Below, piece by piece: positions 19,807 through 28,851 of a stretch of 64,000 nt of DNA. The translations under genes were made by a program, and so were the position numbers. Position 1 is the stretch's first letter; every line of letters begins with the position of its first letter. The notes below the pieces were generated by a model that did not search any database, was not told where the DNA came from, and worked only from the letters and a program-made list of their open reading frames with translations. This stretch comes from Aurantiacibacter marinus (lineage in GTDB: Bacteria; Pseudomonadota; Alphaproteobacteria; Sphingomonadales; Sphingomonadaceae), in assembly GCF_001021555.1 (NCBI RefSeq), contig NZ_LDCP01000001.1:744001-808000 (forward strand), read 5' to 3'.

Positions 19807-21656
19807 GAGGACCTCCAGGGCAGCAGCCGGGCGTTCAAAGTGAAGAGGACGCGCACATCGCCGCGCTGCCCGGTGGAATCGAGCCGATTTATCGGCACAG
19901 CGACCGTCAAATCGCCTTGAATATTGGCGCCGCGCACAAACCGCAGCCCCGCTCCTGCTGACCACAAATGATCGGTCGGATCGAACAGGCCGGGATCCTT
20001 GTTGTCGGTCCACGCTGCGTCTGTGAAAACATAGGGCTGAAAGTTCAGGTCGGTGTTGTTGCGCGGGACGAGCGAGCCATAGCGCAGCTCCAGACTGGTC
20101 CCGATCCCGCTATCTCCCAGTATCGCGCTGGGATCATATCCGCGCCCGATGGCGTAATTGCCTCCTGCAAATTCCTCGAAGGCAGGCAAGGCGGAACCGC
20201 TCAGCTGCGCCTCCAGATCGAAGGCGATGGCAAACATCGGAGTCGGACGGAATTCGTTGGCAATTTCAGCCCGCACATACAGCGGTGTCGGATCCTGCGA
20301 AATGCGCGACGGCCCGATATTGCCGCCGATCAGGCAGGCGGCGATATTGCCGCGGCAATCATCGCTCGCCCCAAAAATGCCAAATCCCTGTCGCACCTCC
20401 GCCGTGGCGGCGAGCCGGTAACGCGGTTCGTACGGTGAATAGCCGTCGCGGCGCGCAATGGAGCCGGCATCAACATGCAGGAATGTTCCGCGCACAAAGG
20501 CAGTGCGTCCGCGATCACGAGTGAAGGGATTGCCGTTTACCGTTACATCCTGATCGACATAGTCGAACCCCGCTGCGCCCCAGAACGAATTTTCCTGTGT
20601 GCGAAGAAACGCATAACTTGCCTCGAGTGAGGCAAAGAGTGTCTCGGATTTGATATCGAAGCCGGGCAGCGCGTCGGGATTGGTCCAGCCGTAAGTCAGC
20701 TGGGCAGACGCGACGAGACTGTCCGATCCGAGCCGCATGTCGTGGCCGAATTGCAGTGTTCTTTGCTCATCGAAATCCAGCGTAGTGAAGGCCGAAATGC
20801 TTGTCCGGTCGCCATTGCCCGTAAGGTTATAAATTTCACCGCGAACCAGCGCGCCGTAGCGCCCAAGCGCGCGGCTGCCCCAGTTTTGTACATTGACGTC
20901 AAGCGCGCCGCGCTGGCGCAACACCGCAATTTCGCCGATCAGATCACCAGGCTCTCCCGTGGGAGCAGGGCGCAGCGAAAGCCGCACATTCATTCCCGGC
21001 ACATCATTGGCGAGCAGCAGATAACGCTCCGCCTGATTTACGTTGAATACATCCTGCCCGACCAGCCGTTCAAGATAACTCTCGATCAGGCCTTCTGCGC
21101 CCGCAGTGTCGCCGCGCGCGCGAATTGCCACCAGCCGGCCCAATATGACGCGCATTTCGGCACGGCCATCGCCAAGGCTCTGCGCCGGAATTTCAACGGC
21201 GGCGAGATAACCTGCCTGTTCCAGCAGAGCGGCGGCGCGGTCGCGAATGTCGCACAGCGCGCGAATTGGCAGCTCGCGGCCCAGATATCCCTCATGCGCC
21301 AGTGCCAGGGCAACTTCGGCTGCGCGTTCCGCGCCGGTGTAATCGACACCGGTCAGCGTTACGGTCAGGGTTTCATAATCGGGATTGTCGAGCGCGCAGG
21401 GTGATCGCTCCATCTGTCCGTCGACAGTCAAGGTGGTGTCTTGCCGCGCATCGGGGCGCGCCTGCGGAGCGGTCAGCTCGTCACGCGTTGGCGGGCTGAC
21501 ATCTTGCGCTACAGCTGCGCTTGGCAGCATGAGCCCGGCGAGCATGCTTGCCCCTGCCAAAGCGCGCGGAACGAATGAGATACTACGGCGCGGCCTGCTT
21601 CCTCGGCAGGATACCAGTCGTGATTGCCGTAGATTACGCATTCGGTCGTCTCCCAT
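19803..21656 (-). CDS. TpsB outer-membrane transporter (ShlB/FhaC/HecB family)
   Basis: An Omp85-superfamily transporter of 612-617 aa that exports the TpsA protein across the outer membrane. Signal peptide (to about residue 50, ending AAVAQD), a POTRA region (about 80-240, including YLGRELPIRALCDIRDRA) and a C-terminal 16-strand barrel with the conserved loop-6 type motif AIGRGYDPS are seen. Start is either ATG 21656 or ATG 21641; the latter has GGGAG 8 nt upstream and removes five residues. The stop overlaps the TpsA start, giving the order tpsB-tpsA-CHAT. The partner gene directly downstream fixes the substrate with good confidence. Confidence 0.92.
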   Translation of the reverse strand: MGDDRMRNLRQSRLVSCRGSRPRRSISFVPRALAGASMLAGLMLPSAAVAQDVSPPTRDELTAPQARPDARQDTTLTVDGQMERSPCALDNPDYETLTVTLTGVDYTGAERAAEVALALAHEGYLGRELPIRALCDIRDRAAALLEQAGYLAAVEIPAQSLGDGRAEMRVILGRLVAIRARGDTAGAEGLIESYLERLVGQDVFNVNQAERYLLLANDVPGMNVRLSLRPAPTGEPGDLIGEIAVLRQRGALDVNVQNWGSRALGRYGALVRGEIYNLTGNGDRTSISAFTTLDFDEQRTLQFGHDMRLGSDSLVASAQLTYGWTNPDALPGFDIKSETLFASLEASYAFLRTQENSFWGAAGFDYVDQDVTVNGNPFTRDRGRTAFVRGTFLHVDAGSIARRDGYSPYEPRYRLAATAEVRQGFGIFGASDDCRGNIAACLIGGNIGPSRISQDPTPLYVRAEIANEFRPTPMFAIAFDLEAQLSGSALPAFEEFAGGNYAIGRGYDPSAILGDSGIGTSLELRYGSLVPRNNTDLNFQPYVFTDAAWTDNKDPGLFDPTDHLWSAGAGLRFVRGANIQGDLTVAVPINRLDSTGQRGDVRVLFTLNARLLPWRSS

Positions 21657-21744
21657 CGCCCCCCCACGGGATGACCCTAGTGTGTAAAACTTATGCGCCC
21701 ATAAACGGGCAGTGTCTATGCGCGCTGGCCCGGTTTCCCGCCAT

Positions 21745-22647
21745 TCATTCTACGCCAATGGCGTTAGCGGCCGCATTGATGTTCGCAGCTTCGCCGGGAT
21801 GTGCGGCAAGCGCCCGATCACGGGTGCGGCGTGCATCACCGGTTCTTCCGAGCTGGTCGTAGCTGCGCATCAACATGACCCAGTCCTGCGCGCTGCCGCC
21901 ATCGCTTTCCAGCCGTGCTGCCAGCCGTGCGGTCATGCCTTCGGCCATGTCCTGCTGCTCATCCGGAGCGAGCGAGGCGGCGGCCGCCATCTGTTCCTGT
22001 GTGGGGCCAGGGCGCGCGCCGGTGATATTGGCGGGAAGAATGTCTCGTGCCGCGGAGGCACGACTTATGCGGTCTTCCACCGGAATTTCATTGATCGCGC
22101 CCACCTGGGTAATCGTGCGCACCAGATCGTTTTCCCACGGCGCGCCAGCCGGGCTATCGGCGAGCAAGGCAAGCCAATCACCGATTGCGCCATCATGATC
22201 GCCGGTCAGATCCCGCGCTACGCCAAGGAAATAGCGCGCCCGCGGATCTCCTGAATCCAGTTCAACGGCGCGGCGGAAGGCCTGCTTTGCGGCATCCGGC
22301 ATCGGATCGTCCGCACTCGCCATCACCCGCGCTTCGCCCAGCGATGACCACAGGACGGCGCTATCCGGGTCGGCTTCTACGGCTTTCCCGTAGGCATCTG
22401 CGGCTTCGGCAAAACGATTGGCGGCAAACTGCGCTGCGCCAAGTTCCTGCCAGCCCACGGGATCGTTCGGGTCTGCCTGCGCACGCGCTGCCAGCATCTC
22501 CAGCGTGGGCGGCAGGGACATGCCAGCCGCATCGGTTCCGGCGATTTGTGTATCGCTGCGTGCGTCCATTGTGCGGTAACCGACGATTGCCACGACCAGC
22601 GCAACGCCCGCCAGCGTTGCGATCCCGCCCTTGCTTATTCTAGCCAT
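21745..22647 (-). CDS. TPR protein resembling CcmI/NrfG (c-type cytochrome biogenesis factor)
   Basis: A 300-aa membrane-anchored protein with one N-terminal transmembrane helix (IATLAGVALVVAIVGY, about residues 8-23) and three or more TPR units (about 50-150: WQELGAAQFAANRFAEAADA, then WSSLGEAR). In CcmI/NrfG the TPR part presents apocytochrome c to the heme lyase. The ATG at 22647 has GGGGT about 8 nt upstream; the GTG at 22662 is less likely. It lies divergently beside a multiheme cytochrome cluster, which makes a dedicated maturation role attractive, but there are no ccmF or ccmH neighbours here, so it may be a generic TPR protein. Confidence 0.75.
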   Translation of the reverse strand: MARISKGGIATLAGVALVVAIVGYRTMDARSDTQIAGTDAAGMSLPPTLEMLAARAQADPNDPVGWQELGAAQFAANRFAEAADAYGKAVEADPDSAVLWSSLGEARVMASADDPMPDAAKQAFRRAVELDSGDPRARYFLGVARDLTGDHDGAIGDWLALLADSPAGAPWENDLVRTITQVGAINEIPVEDRISRASAARDILPANITGARPGPTQEQMAAAASLAPDEQQDMAEGMTARLAARLESDGGSAQDWVMLMRSYDQLGRTGDARRTRDRALAAHPGEAANINAAANAIGVE

Positions 22648-22764
22648 GTCGAAAAACCCCACTCGTTACACTTGCCAGATTAGCGCGCCCCCGCCACACC
22701 GCAAGGGGACCGCCATTGCTTTTCAATCGCAGTTTGTTTGGGCATGGTGGCCTTAGGGGGAATA

Positions 22765-25218
22765 ATGGGGCAAGTAACGCAGAAGGTTCAGGTTGCAATT
22801 GTCGGGTCCGGCCCGGCTGGCCTGAGCGCCGCCGCCCATGCGGCCGCGCTGGGTATGAGCCATGTGCTGATCGAAAAGACGGATCACCTGTCCGATACGA
22901 TTTTCAAGTATCAGAAGGGCAAGCACGTGATGGCGACGCCCAGCAATCTGGTGCTGCGCAGCGATCTTGATTTCGATGCGGGCAAGCGTGAAGCCATTCT
23001 GGAAATGTGGGACAGCCAGATCGAAGAGGGCAAGGTCAATGTCCTTTACCGTGCCGAAGTCACCGCGATTACCGGCGAGCCCGGCGATTTTCTGCTGGAG
23101 ATCAAGGGCCAGGATACAGTTCAGGCAGAGCGCGTTGTGCTCGCCATTGGTACGCAGGGCAATCCCAACCGCCTGCGCGTTCCCGGCGCAGATTTGCCGC
23201 ATATCCAGTATCAGCTGGATGATCCGGGCGAGTATTTCGACGAGCATATTACAGTAGTCGGATCGGGTGATGCGGGTATTGAAAATGCGCTTGGCCTGGC
23301 GGCTGATCCAGCGCAGTCCAACACCGTTACCATCCTCAACCGCGGAGACAGCTTTGCCCGCGCCAAGGGGGCAAACGTCAAACTGCTGGAAGAGGCGGAG
23401 GGAGATGGCCGGATCATCGTGCGGCGGGAAACCAGCCCCAGTGAAGTAAAGCCCGGCGAACTGGTGCTGGAAACCCGCGACGGTGAAGAAGTGATCCGCT
23501 GCGACCGCATAATCGCGCGCACCGGTTCCAAGCCTCCGCGCGACTTCGTGACGGCGATAGGCGTCGATTTCACCAGCGAAGAGCGCGATGCCTTTCCGGC
23601 GCTGACGCAGACATTCGAAACAACCAAGAGCGGCGTCCACGTGATTGGTGCGCTGGCGGGCTATCCGCTGATCAAGCACTGCATGAACCAGGGCTATGAC
23701 GTGATCGAATTCCTTGCCGGGAACACCGATCTGAAGCCTGCCGACCAGCCCATTCTGGAAGAGAAATTTGCCCCGTTACCGGGCCGCCGATCAGTCGAGG
23801 AATGGCTGGATGTGTTCGGTGCGAATGTGGTGATCTTTGAAGAGCTTTCACCGCTGCAATTGCGCGAGCTCATGCTCGACTCCACGGTAAGCGCCTTCGA
23901 TGCGGGTGACATCGTGTTTACCCGTAACGATCCCGGGTCGTCCATGTTCGCCATTGCCGAAGGGTCGGTGGTGGTGGAGGTTAATCCGGAAGATCCGTCA
24001 ATTACCGTGCCGATCGAGCAAGGTTCCATCTTTGGCGAGGTCGGGCTGATTTCTGGCCGCAGGCGGGGGGCCACCGTTCGCGCGGCCGAACCCCTCGTCA
24101 CCATCGAACTTTCACGCAATGCCGCGCTAAAGCTGATCGCCACGGCACCAAGCGCGGGACGCGCGGTCAATCGAATCAGTGTGGAACGGCAATTCCTGCA
24201 GATGTTCGGATCGGGCCTCACACGCGAAGATGTGGCAGAGATTGTAGAAGCGGGCGAAGTGCAAGACGTGCGCGCGGGCGAAGTGGTGGTGACAGAAGGC
24301 GCGGACGACAAGGATATCTTCATTATCCGGCGCGGCTCCATGATCGTGGAAAAGAGCATTGGCGGGCAGCCGGTATTCCTCTCCTACCTGCCCGCAGGGT
24401 CCTATTTCGGGGAAATGGCGGTGATTGACGGATCGGCGCGCACTGCCACCGTCAAGGCGGCGATCAAAAGCGAAGTCGTGCGGTTTCCGGGCGAGATGTT
24501 CTTGCGGTTGCTGGATGCCAAGCCCGATCTGAAACACCGCGCGCTGGAAGACATGAAGGGCCGCCGCGAAGTCAGCGCCTTTGTCGAAGCGCGCAAGGAA
24601 AGCTTCGGCAGCGCAGCGGATATGTATTCCGAAACCGCCGCCTTCCTGGTCGACAACGGCATTGGCGAGGCAACCGATGTGTTGCTGATCGACGAGACAT
24701 TGTGCGTTGGCTGCGACAATTGCGAGAAGGCTTGCGCAGACAGCCATGACGGCCTCTCCCGGCTCGACCGCGAAGCGGGCCGGTCTTATGCGCACCTCCA
24801 CGTCCCCACGTCCTGCCGTCACTGCGAGCACCCGCACTGCATGGCCGATTGCCCGCCGAACGCAATCAAGCGCGGTCCTGACGGCGAAGTGTTTATTGAC
24901 GATACCTGCATCGGCTGCGGCAATTGCCAGCGCAACTGCCCTTACGGCGTGATCCGCATGGATGCGGTGCCGCCCAAAAAGCCGGGCCTGCTCAGCTGGA
25001 TGCTGTTTGGCGCCGGACCAGGGCCGGGTGAGGCAAGCTATGGCTGGCGCAAGAAACACGCAGATCCGGATAAGCCGAAGCAAGCCATCAAGTGCGATAT
25101 GTGCGCCGGTATCAAGGGCGGCCCCGCCTGCGTCCGCGCTTGCCCCACGGGTGCAGCAATCCGCGTGGCACCGGACAAATTCCTCAGCGTCACCAAATTG
25201 ACGGAAGAGGTCGAATAA
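22765..25218 (+). CDS. Flavoprotein / dual cyclic-nucleotide-binding / four-cluster ferredoxin fusion
   Basis: An 817-aa cytoplasmic redox protein. Residues 1-330 are a thioredoxin-reductase-like FAD/NAD(P) unit (GSGPAG at 14-19, GSGDAG at 166-171) without the CxxC dithiol, as in YpdA-type reductases. Two CNB domains follow (about 361-475 and 477-600), the second with a canonical phosphate-binding cassette (FGEMAVIDGSARTATV). Residues 647-793 hold 16 cysteines in four groups (CxxCxxCxxxC, CxxCx4CxxxC, CxxCxxCxxxC, CxxCx8CxxxC), a DmsB/NrfC-like ferredoxin for four [4Fe-4S] clusters. ATG 22765 has GGGGG 4 nt upstream; ATG 22744 is an alternative. The stop overlaps the next ATG. Inferred: an electron input module gated by a cyclic nucleotide. 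Confidence 0.88.
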   Translation: MGQVTQKVQVAIVGSGPAGLSAAAHAAALGMSHVLIEKTDHLSDTIFKYQKGKHVMATPSNLVLRSDLDFDAGKREAILEMWDSQIEEGKVNVLYRAEVTAITGEPGDFLLEIKGQDTVQAERVVLAIGTQGNPNRLRVPGADLPHIQYQLDDPGEYFDEHITVVGSGDAGIENALGLAADPAQSNTVTILNRGDSFARAKGANVKLLEEAEGDGRIIVRRETSPSEVKPGELVLETRDGEEVIRCDRIIARTGSKPPRDFVTAIGVDFTSEERDAFPALTQTFETTKSGVHVIGALAGYPLIKHCMNQGYDVIEFLAGNTDLKPADQPILEEKFAPLPGRRSVEEWLDVFGANVVIFEELSPLQLRELMLDSTVSAFDAGDIVFTRNDPGSSMFAIAEGSVVVEVNPEDPSITVPIEQGSIFGEVGLISGRRRGATVRAAEPLVTIELSRNAALKLIATAPSAGRAVNRISVERQFLQMFGSGLTREDVAEIVEAGEVQDVRAGEVVVTEGADDKDIFIIRRGSMIVEKSIGGQPVFLSYLPAGSYFGEMAVIDGSARTATVKAAIKSEVVRFPGEMFLRLLDAKPDLKHRALEDMKGRREVSAFVEARKESFGSAADMYSETAAFLVDNGIGEATDVLLIDETLCVGCDNCEKACADSHDGLSRLDREAGRSYAHLHVPTSCRHCEHPHCMADCPPNAIKRGPDGEVFIDDTCIGCGNCQRNCPYGVIRMDAVPPKKPGLLSWMLFGAGPGPGEASYGWRKKHADPDKPKQAIKCDMCAGIKGGPACVRACPTGAAIRVAPDKFLSVTKLTEEVE

Positions 25219-26087
25219 TGGCGACGGCACCAGACGGGCGCTTTGTGCAGGACGAGGCACGCCGCGATTCCGATCACGTCAGTTTTCTGAAGCATCGCCG
25301 CTGGCGGTGGGCGAAAATCGCGACTGTGTTGAGCATTGTCGCCATCGCCAGCTATCTGCTGGTCGACGTCACGCCGCGTCATAATGGCGGCAGCTGGTAT
25401 GGTTATACGCTGGGCACGATTGGTGCATTGCTCATCCTGTGGTTGAGCATGCTCGGCGTGCGCAAGCGGAACATGAGCGAAGGGCGCTGGAGTTTGAAGG
25501 CATGGACATCTGCGCATGTCTATCTCGGCCTGGCGCTGGTCGTAATCGCTACGCTGCACACCGGCTTTCAGCTTGGCTGGAATGTTCATACGCTGGCCTG
25601 GGCGCTGATGCTGGTGGTGGTGATTTCGGGCATTTACGGCATCAGTGCCTACGCCGCTCTGCCCAAGGAAATCAGCAGCAACCGGCGGCAGATGACCAAG
25701 GGGGATATGCTGGAAGCACTCGCCGCGATTGATCGCCAACTGGAAAGCGCTGCGCAGCCGCTTGCGCGCGATGAAGCCGATCTGGTGATTGGAGCGCTGG
25801 AGCAGGACCCGTTCGATTTCGGGATCGGTGCGCGCCTTTCAGGCCAGTATCGCCGATGCCGGACCATTGCCGCACTGAAGCAATTGAACGCCACTGCCCC
25901 GCATGAGGCTCCGGTGGAGAAAGTTGCGTCGCTGCTGCGAAAACGCCGCGCCCAACTGGAACAGATCCGCCGCCAGATGCGCCTGCGCGCATTGCTCGAC
26001 ATCTGGCTTTATGTACATGTGCCGGTCACGATCGCGCTGATTGCGGCGCTCACGGCGCATATCGTTTCCGTGTTCTATTACTGGTGA
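25218..26087 (+). CDS. Four-helix membrane protein, probable diheme cytochrome b
   Basis: A 289-aa inner-membrane protein. Predicted helices lie at about 33-50, 62-80, 97-115/125-143 and 262-288. H100 and H114 in one helix and H267 and H281 in the last are each separated by 13 residues, the HX13H spacing used by membrane diheme b cytochromes. A hydrophilic helical insert (about 150-255) with a basic coiled-coil-like end separates the two halves. The ATG overlaps the upstream flavoprotein stop (TAATG), so the ferredoxin domain above is the likely electron donor. I do not recognise a named family; the heme assignment is inferred from the histidine pattern. Confidence 0.8.
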   Translation: MATAPDGRFVQDEARRDSDHVSFLKHRRWRWAKIATVLSIVAIASYLLVDVTPRHNGGSWYGYTLGTIGALLILWLSMLGVRKRNMSEGRWSLKAWTSAHVYLGLALVVIATLHTGFQLGWNVHTLAWALMLVVVISGIYGISAYAALPKEISSNRRQMTKGDMLEALAAIDRQLESAAQPLARDEADLVIGALEQDPFDFGIGARLSGQYRRCRTIAALKQLNATAPHEAPVEKVASLLRKRRAQLEQIRRQMRLRALLDIWLYVHVPVTIALIAALTAHIVSVFYYW

Positions 26088-26097
26088 GGGGGCTGCG

Positions 26098-27825
26098 ATG
26101 AATATCCTGATACGCAGCATTGATGTCACGTCTGGCGGGCGGGAAATCGTGCGCGAGCGCGAGGCCGAGACAGACAAGCTCACCATTGGACGGGCCAGCG
26201 AGAACACCATCCATCTGCCCGATCTGGCGATTGAGCAGCAACACATCATCATCACGCCGGGCCTGAAGGACACGCTGGACGTCCGGGCAGCAGGAACGCT
26301 CGGATTCACCCTTGATGGCGTAGCTACCGAACATGCGGTGATTGATCCTGCCAAGGGCGGTGAAATCGGGCTGGGCGCATACCGCCTGCAATTTTCCCGC
26401 GATGATCAGGGCCGCGCCGTTATTACCCAGCGCAAGGTGGAAGCATCCACCGGCGCAGCGCGGGACCGACTGGCAGGTTTCGGCCTGTCGGGCACGTTAC
26501 CGGGCAAGCGGGCGATGGCGTGGGCAGGGGCGCTGGCCGTACTGATCGCATTTCTCGCTGTACCGATTTACTCCCACATGAATCGCCCGACGGGCGGCGA
26601 TCCCGGCGACGGGCCGGGCGCGACAATCATGGATGCAAGCTGGTCGACTGGAAGTTTATCCAGCGCCCATCACAGTCTGGAAGACAGTTGCGAAGCCTGC
26701 CATGTTGAACCCTTTGTCGCCGTGCGCGATGAAACATGTGTCAGCTGTCATGAAGGGCTGGGAGATCATGCAGAACCGCGGCGCCTTGTCACAGGCATGC
26801 CCGAATTTTCCGGCGGCGAAGCGGTTCTGTGGGATATTGCGCAAGCGTTCAACAAGCCCGGTCCGGGTGCCTGCACAGATTGCCATACGGAACATGAAGG
26901 CGCGGGCCGGATGGAGCCTACTTCGGAGCAATTCTGCGCCGACTGCCATGATACGCTGGATCGTCGTCTGACTGACACTGCGCTTGGCAATGCGCGCGAT
27001 TTCGGCACACTCCACCCGCAATTTCAGGCGTTGGTGCGCCCTGCACGCGGGGCCGAGGAGGAGCGCAGCGAGCTTGCAGCGGGCCTCAGGGACTTCAACG
27101 GGCTCAAATTTCCGCATGATGAACATCTCTCCACCACCAACGGTGTCGCGCGCATGGCTATGCGGCTGGACGGGGAAGTTCTGGATTGCGCCAGTTGCCA
27201 CACGCCTACTGCGGACGGCGTACGCTTCCTGCCGGTCGATATGGAGACGAGCTGCGAAAGCTGTCACAGCCTTGTCTATGATCAGGTCGGCAGCACTTTC
27301 CGTTCCTTAAGTCACGGTGATCTTGATCAGGTAGAGGCTGATCTGCGCGCCGCAGACCGTGCCCCGCGCCGACCGGTTGCAAGTGGCCGCCGCCGCCCCG
27401 GCCAATATGCCGAAGGCGGTATCTATTACGGTAACTTCAGCCGTGTTTCGGTGCCCAGTATTCGCAACGCGATGTCCGATGAAGGCATTTGCGGCGAATG
27501 CCATTACCGCGACACTTCGGCTACCGGCGCGCTTGCGGTGCATCCGGTGACGCAGCGAGACAGGTATTTCCAGCACGGCTGGTTTGATCATGACTCTCAT
27601 ACGCAGGAGGAATGCTCCACCTGCCACGCCGCCGATACATCGGATTCGGCGAGCGATCTGCTGCTGCCAGATCTGGAAAGCTGCCGTGATTGCCATTTGG
27701 GAGAGACCGCGCTTGAGGCTGATGTCCCCTCCAGCTGCGCCATGTGCCATTCTTATCACCCGCGTGACGGGGCTGCCGCTGCTCCGCCACAAATCGCGGC
27801 ACGAAGACGGGAAGGCGGCGGTTGA
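26098..27825 (+). CDS. FHA-domain / transmembrane / decaheme c-type cytochrome fusion
   Basis: A 575-aa protein. Residues 1-110 resemble an FHA domain (GRASENTIHL at 31-40, QQHI at 47-50). A single transmembrane helix is at about 140-158, followed by a periplasmic part with ten CxxCH heme motifs (CEACH, CVSCH, CTDCH, CADCH, CASCH, CESCH, CGECH, CSTCH, CRDCH, CAMCH). There is no cleavable signal peptide, so the helix acts as a signal anchor, leaving FHA in the cytoplasm. The serine that normally contacts phosphothreonine before the FHA histidine is replaced, so phosphopeptide binding is uncertain. The start is 10 nt after the cytochrome b stop. Likely role: accepts electrons from the b cytochrome and passes them into the periplasm. 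Confidence 0.88.
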   Translation: MNILIRSIDVTSGGREIVREREAETDKLTIGRASENTIHLPDLAIEQQHIIITPGLKDTLDVRAAGTLGFTLDGVATEHAVIDPAKGGEIGLGAYRLQFSRDDQGRAVITQRKVEASTGAARDRLAGFGLSGTLPGKRAMAWAGALAVLIAFLAVPIYSHMNRPTGGDPGDGPGATIMDASWSTGSLSSAHHSLEDSCEACHVEPFVAVRDETCVSCHEGLGDHAEPRRLVTGMPEFSGGEAVLWDIAQAFNKPGPGACTDCHTEHEGAGRMEPTSEQFCADCHDTLDRRLTDTALGNARDFGTLHPQFQALVRPARGAEEERSELAAGLRDFNGLKFPHDEHLSTTNGVARMAMRLDGEVLDCASCHTPTADGVRFLPVDMETSCESCHSLVYDQVGSTFRSLSHGDLDQVEADLRAADRAPRRPVASGRRRPGQYAEGGIYYGNFSRVSVPSIRNAMSDEGICGECHYRDTSATGALAVHPVTQRDRYFQHGWFDHDSHTQEECSTCHAADTSDSASDLLLPDLESCRDCHLGETALEADVPSSCAMCHSYHPRDGAAAAPPQIAARRREGGG

Positions 27826-27865
27826 GGGCAGGGCCCACAAGAAGGCCAGTTGAAGGGGAACCGCG

Positions 27866-28726
27866 ATGCTGATCGCGCAGATGACCGACATACATATCGG
27901 ATTTGAACCGGACGCCAGGCCGGAGGAGCTGAACCGTACGCGTTTTCGCGCCACGCTGGACAGATTGCTGGCCCAGCCCAACACGCCGGACCTGCTGCTG
28001 GTAACTGGCGACATTACTGATCGCGGAGACCGCAACAGCTTCACCCGCACGGCTGAAATGCTGGCCGAATGTCCGTTCCCGGTGAAGGCGCTGGTCGGCA
28101 ACCATGATAGCCGCGAGGAATTGTTGCGCGCTTTTCCCGGCACAGCAACCGACGAACATGGTTTTATCCAGTCCGCTTTTGTGCAGGACGGCCTGTTGGT
28201 GGTGTCGCTCGACACGTTCGAGCCGGGTCGCCACGGCGGAGCCTTTTGTACAAAGCGCCGTGACTGGCTCATGACCGTGCTGGAGGAACATTCAGACACG
28301 CCTGCAGTGATTTTCATGCACCATCCGCCTGTCGTTTCCGGCATTGCATGGATGGACCCGGACCCGTCAGAGCAATGGATCGCCAATCTCGCCGCTGCGC
28401 TTGAAGGGCGGGCCGATCAGGTGCAGGCCATCCATTGCGGCCATTTGCACCGGCAATTGAACGCGCGGTTTTGCGGTATTCCGGTCTCCGTCACGCCGTC
28501 TGTCGCGCCGCTGGTGTCAATGGATTTGCGTTCCATCAGCAGCGATATTCCTGATAGCCGCTCGCTTATTACTACCGAACCGCCCACCTATGCGCTGCAC
28601 CGCTGGGACGGGACCAATATTGTCAGCCATTATGAACGCGTGTGCGACTGGGAAACCATCGCCTATTACAGCCCGCATTTGCAGCCGATGATCCGCGAGA
28701 TGGAGGCGGAAAAGGGGACGGGATAA
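27866..28726 (+). CDS. CpdA-like class III cyclic nucleotide phosphodiesterase (metallophosphoesterase)
   Basis: A 286-aa calcineurin-fold enzyme with the full dinuclear metal set: DIH near residue 8, GDITDRGD near 50, GNHD near 80, HHPP near 155 and GHLH near 195. Length and motif spacing match E. coli CpdA (3',5'-cAMP phosphodiesterase), though members of the family also hydrolyse other phosphodiesters. No signal peptide, so cytoplasmic. It follows the decaheme gene by 40 nt on the same strand. Its position beside a protein with two cyclic-nucleotide-binding domains supports a cyclic nucleotide substrate. Confidence 0.85.
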   Translation: MLIAQMTDIHIGFEPDARPEELNRTRFRATLDRLLAQPNTPDLLLVTGDITDRGDRNSFTRTAEMLAECPFPVKALVGNHDSREELLRAFPGTATDEHGFIQSAFVQDGLLVVSLDTFEPGRHGGAFCTKRRDWLMTVLEEHSDTPAVIFMHHPPVVSGIAWMDPDPSEQWIANLAAALEGRADQVQAIHCGHLHRQLNARFCGIPVSVTPSVAPLVSMDLRSISSDIPDSRSLITTEPPTYALHRWDGTNIVSHYERVCDWETIAYYSPHLQPMIREMEAEKGTG

Positions 28727-28832
28727 TACACCGGGGGCCGCTCGCCCCATAACCATCGAACGACTGGTTGATTCCGGCGAGCACGAAGCGGAATGTAGCA
28801 GCGAAACCGTTCTGGAATTCTGGAATTACCGC

Positions 28833-28851
28833 AAAAAGCGAACGCGCTTTT
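28833..28851 (-). terminator. Probable intrinsic terminator of the minus-strand cytochrome operon
   Basis: Read on the minus strand, AAAAGCG, a four-base loop, then CGCTTTTT overlaps the TAA stop of the 1406-aa cytochrome. The stem is short but followed by a T run. It also separates the two converging operons. Confidence 0.5.

Noticed and set aside
22765-25218. Thioredoxin reductase
   Set aside because: The CxxC active-site pair between the FAD and NAD parts is missing, so the dithiol reaction is not possible.
28809-28827. Tandem TTCTGGAA copies between converging operons as a start of a repeat array
   Set aside because: Only two 8-bp copies; no further spacing pattern and no CRISPR-like structure.
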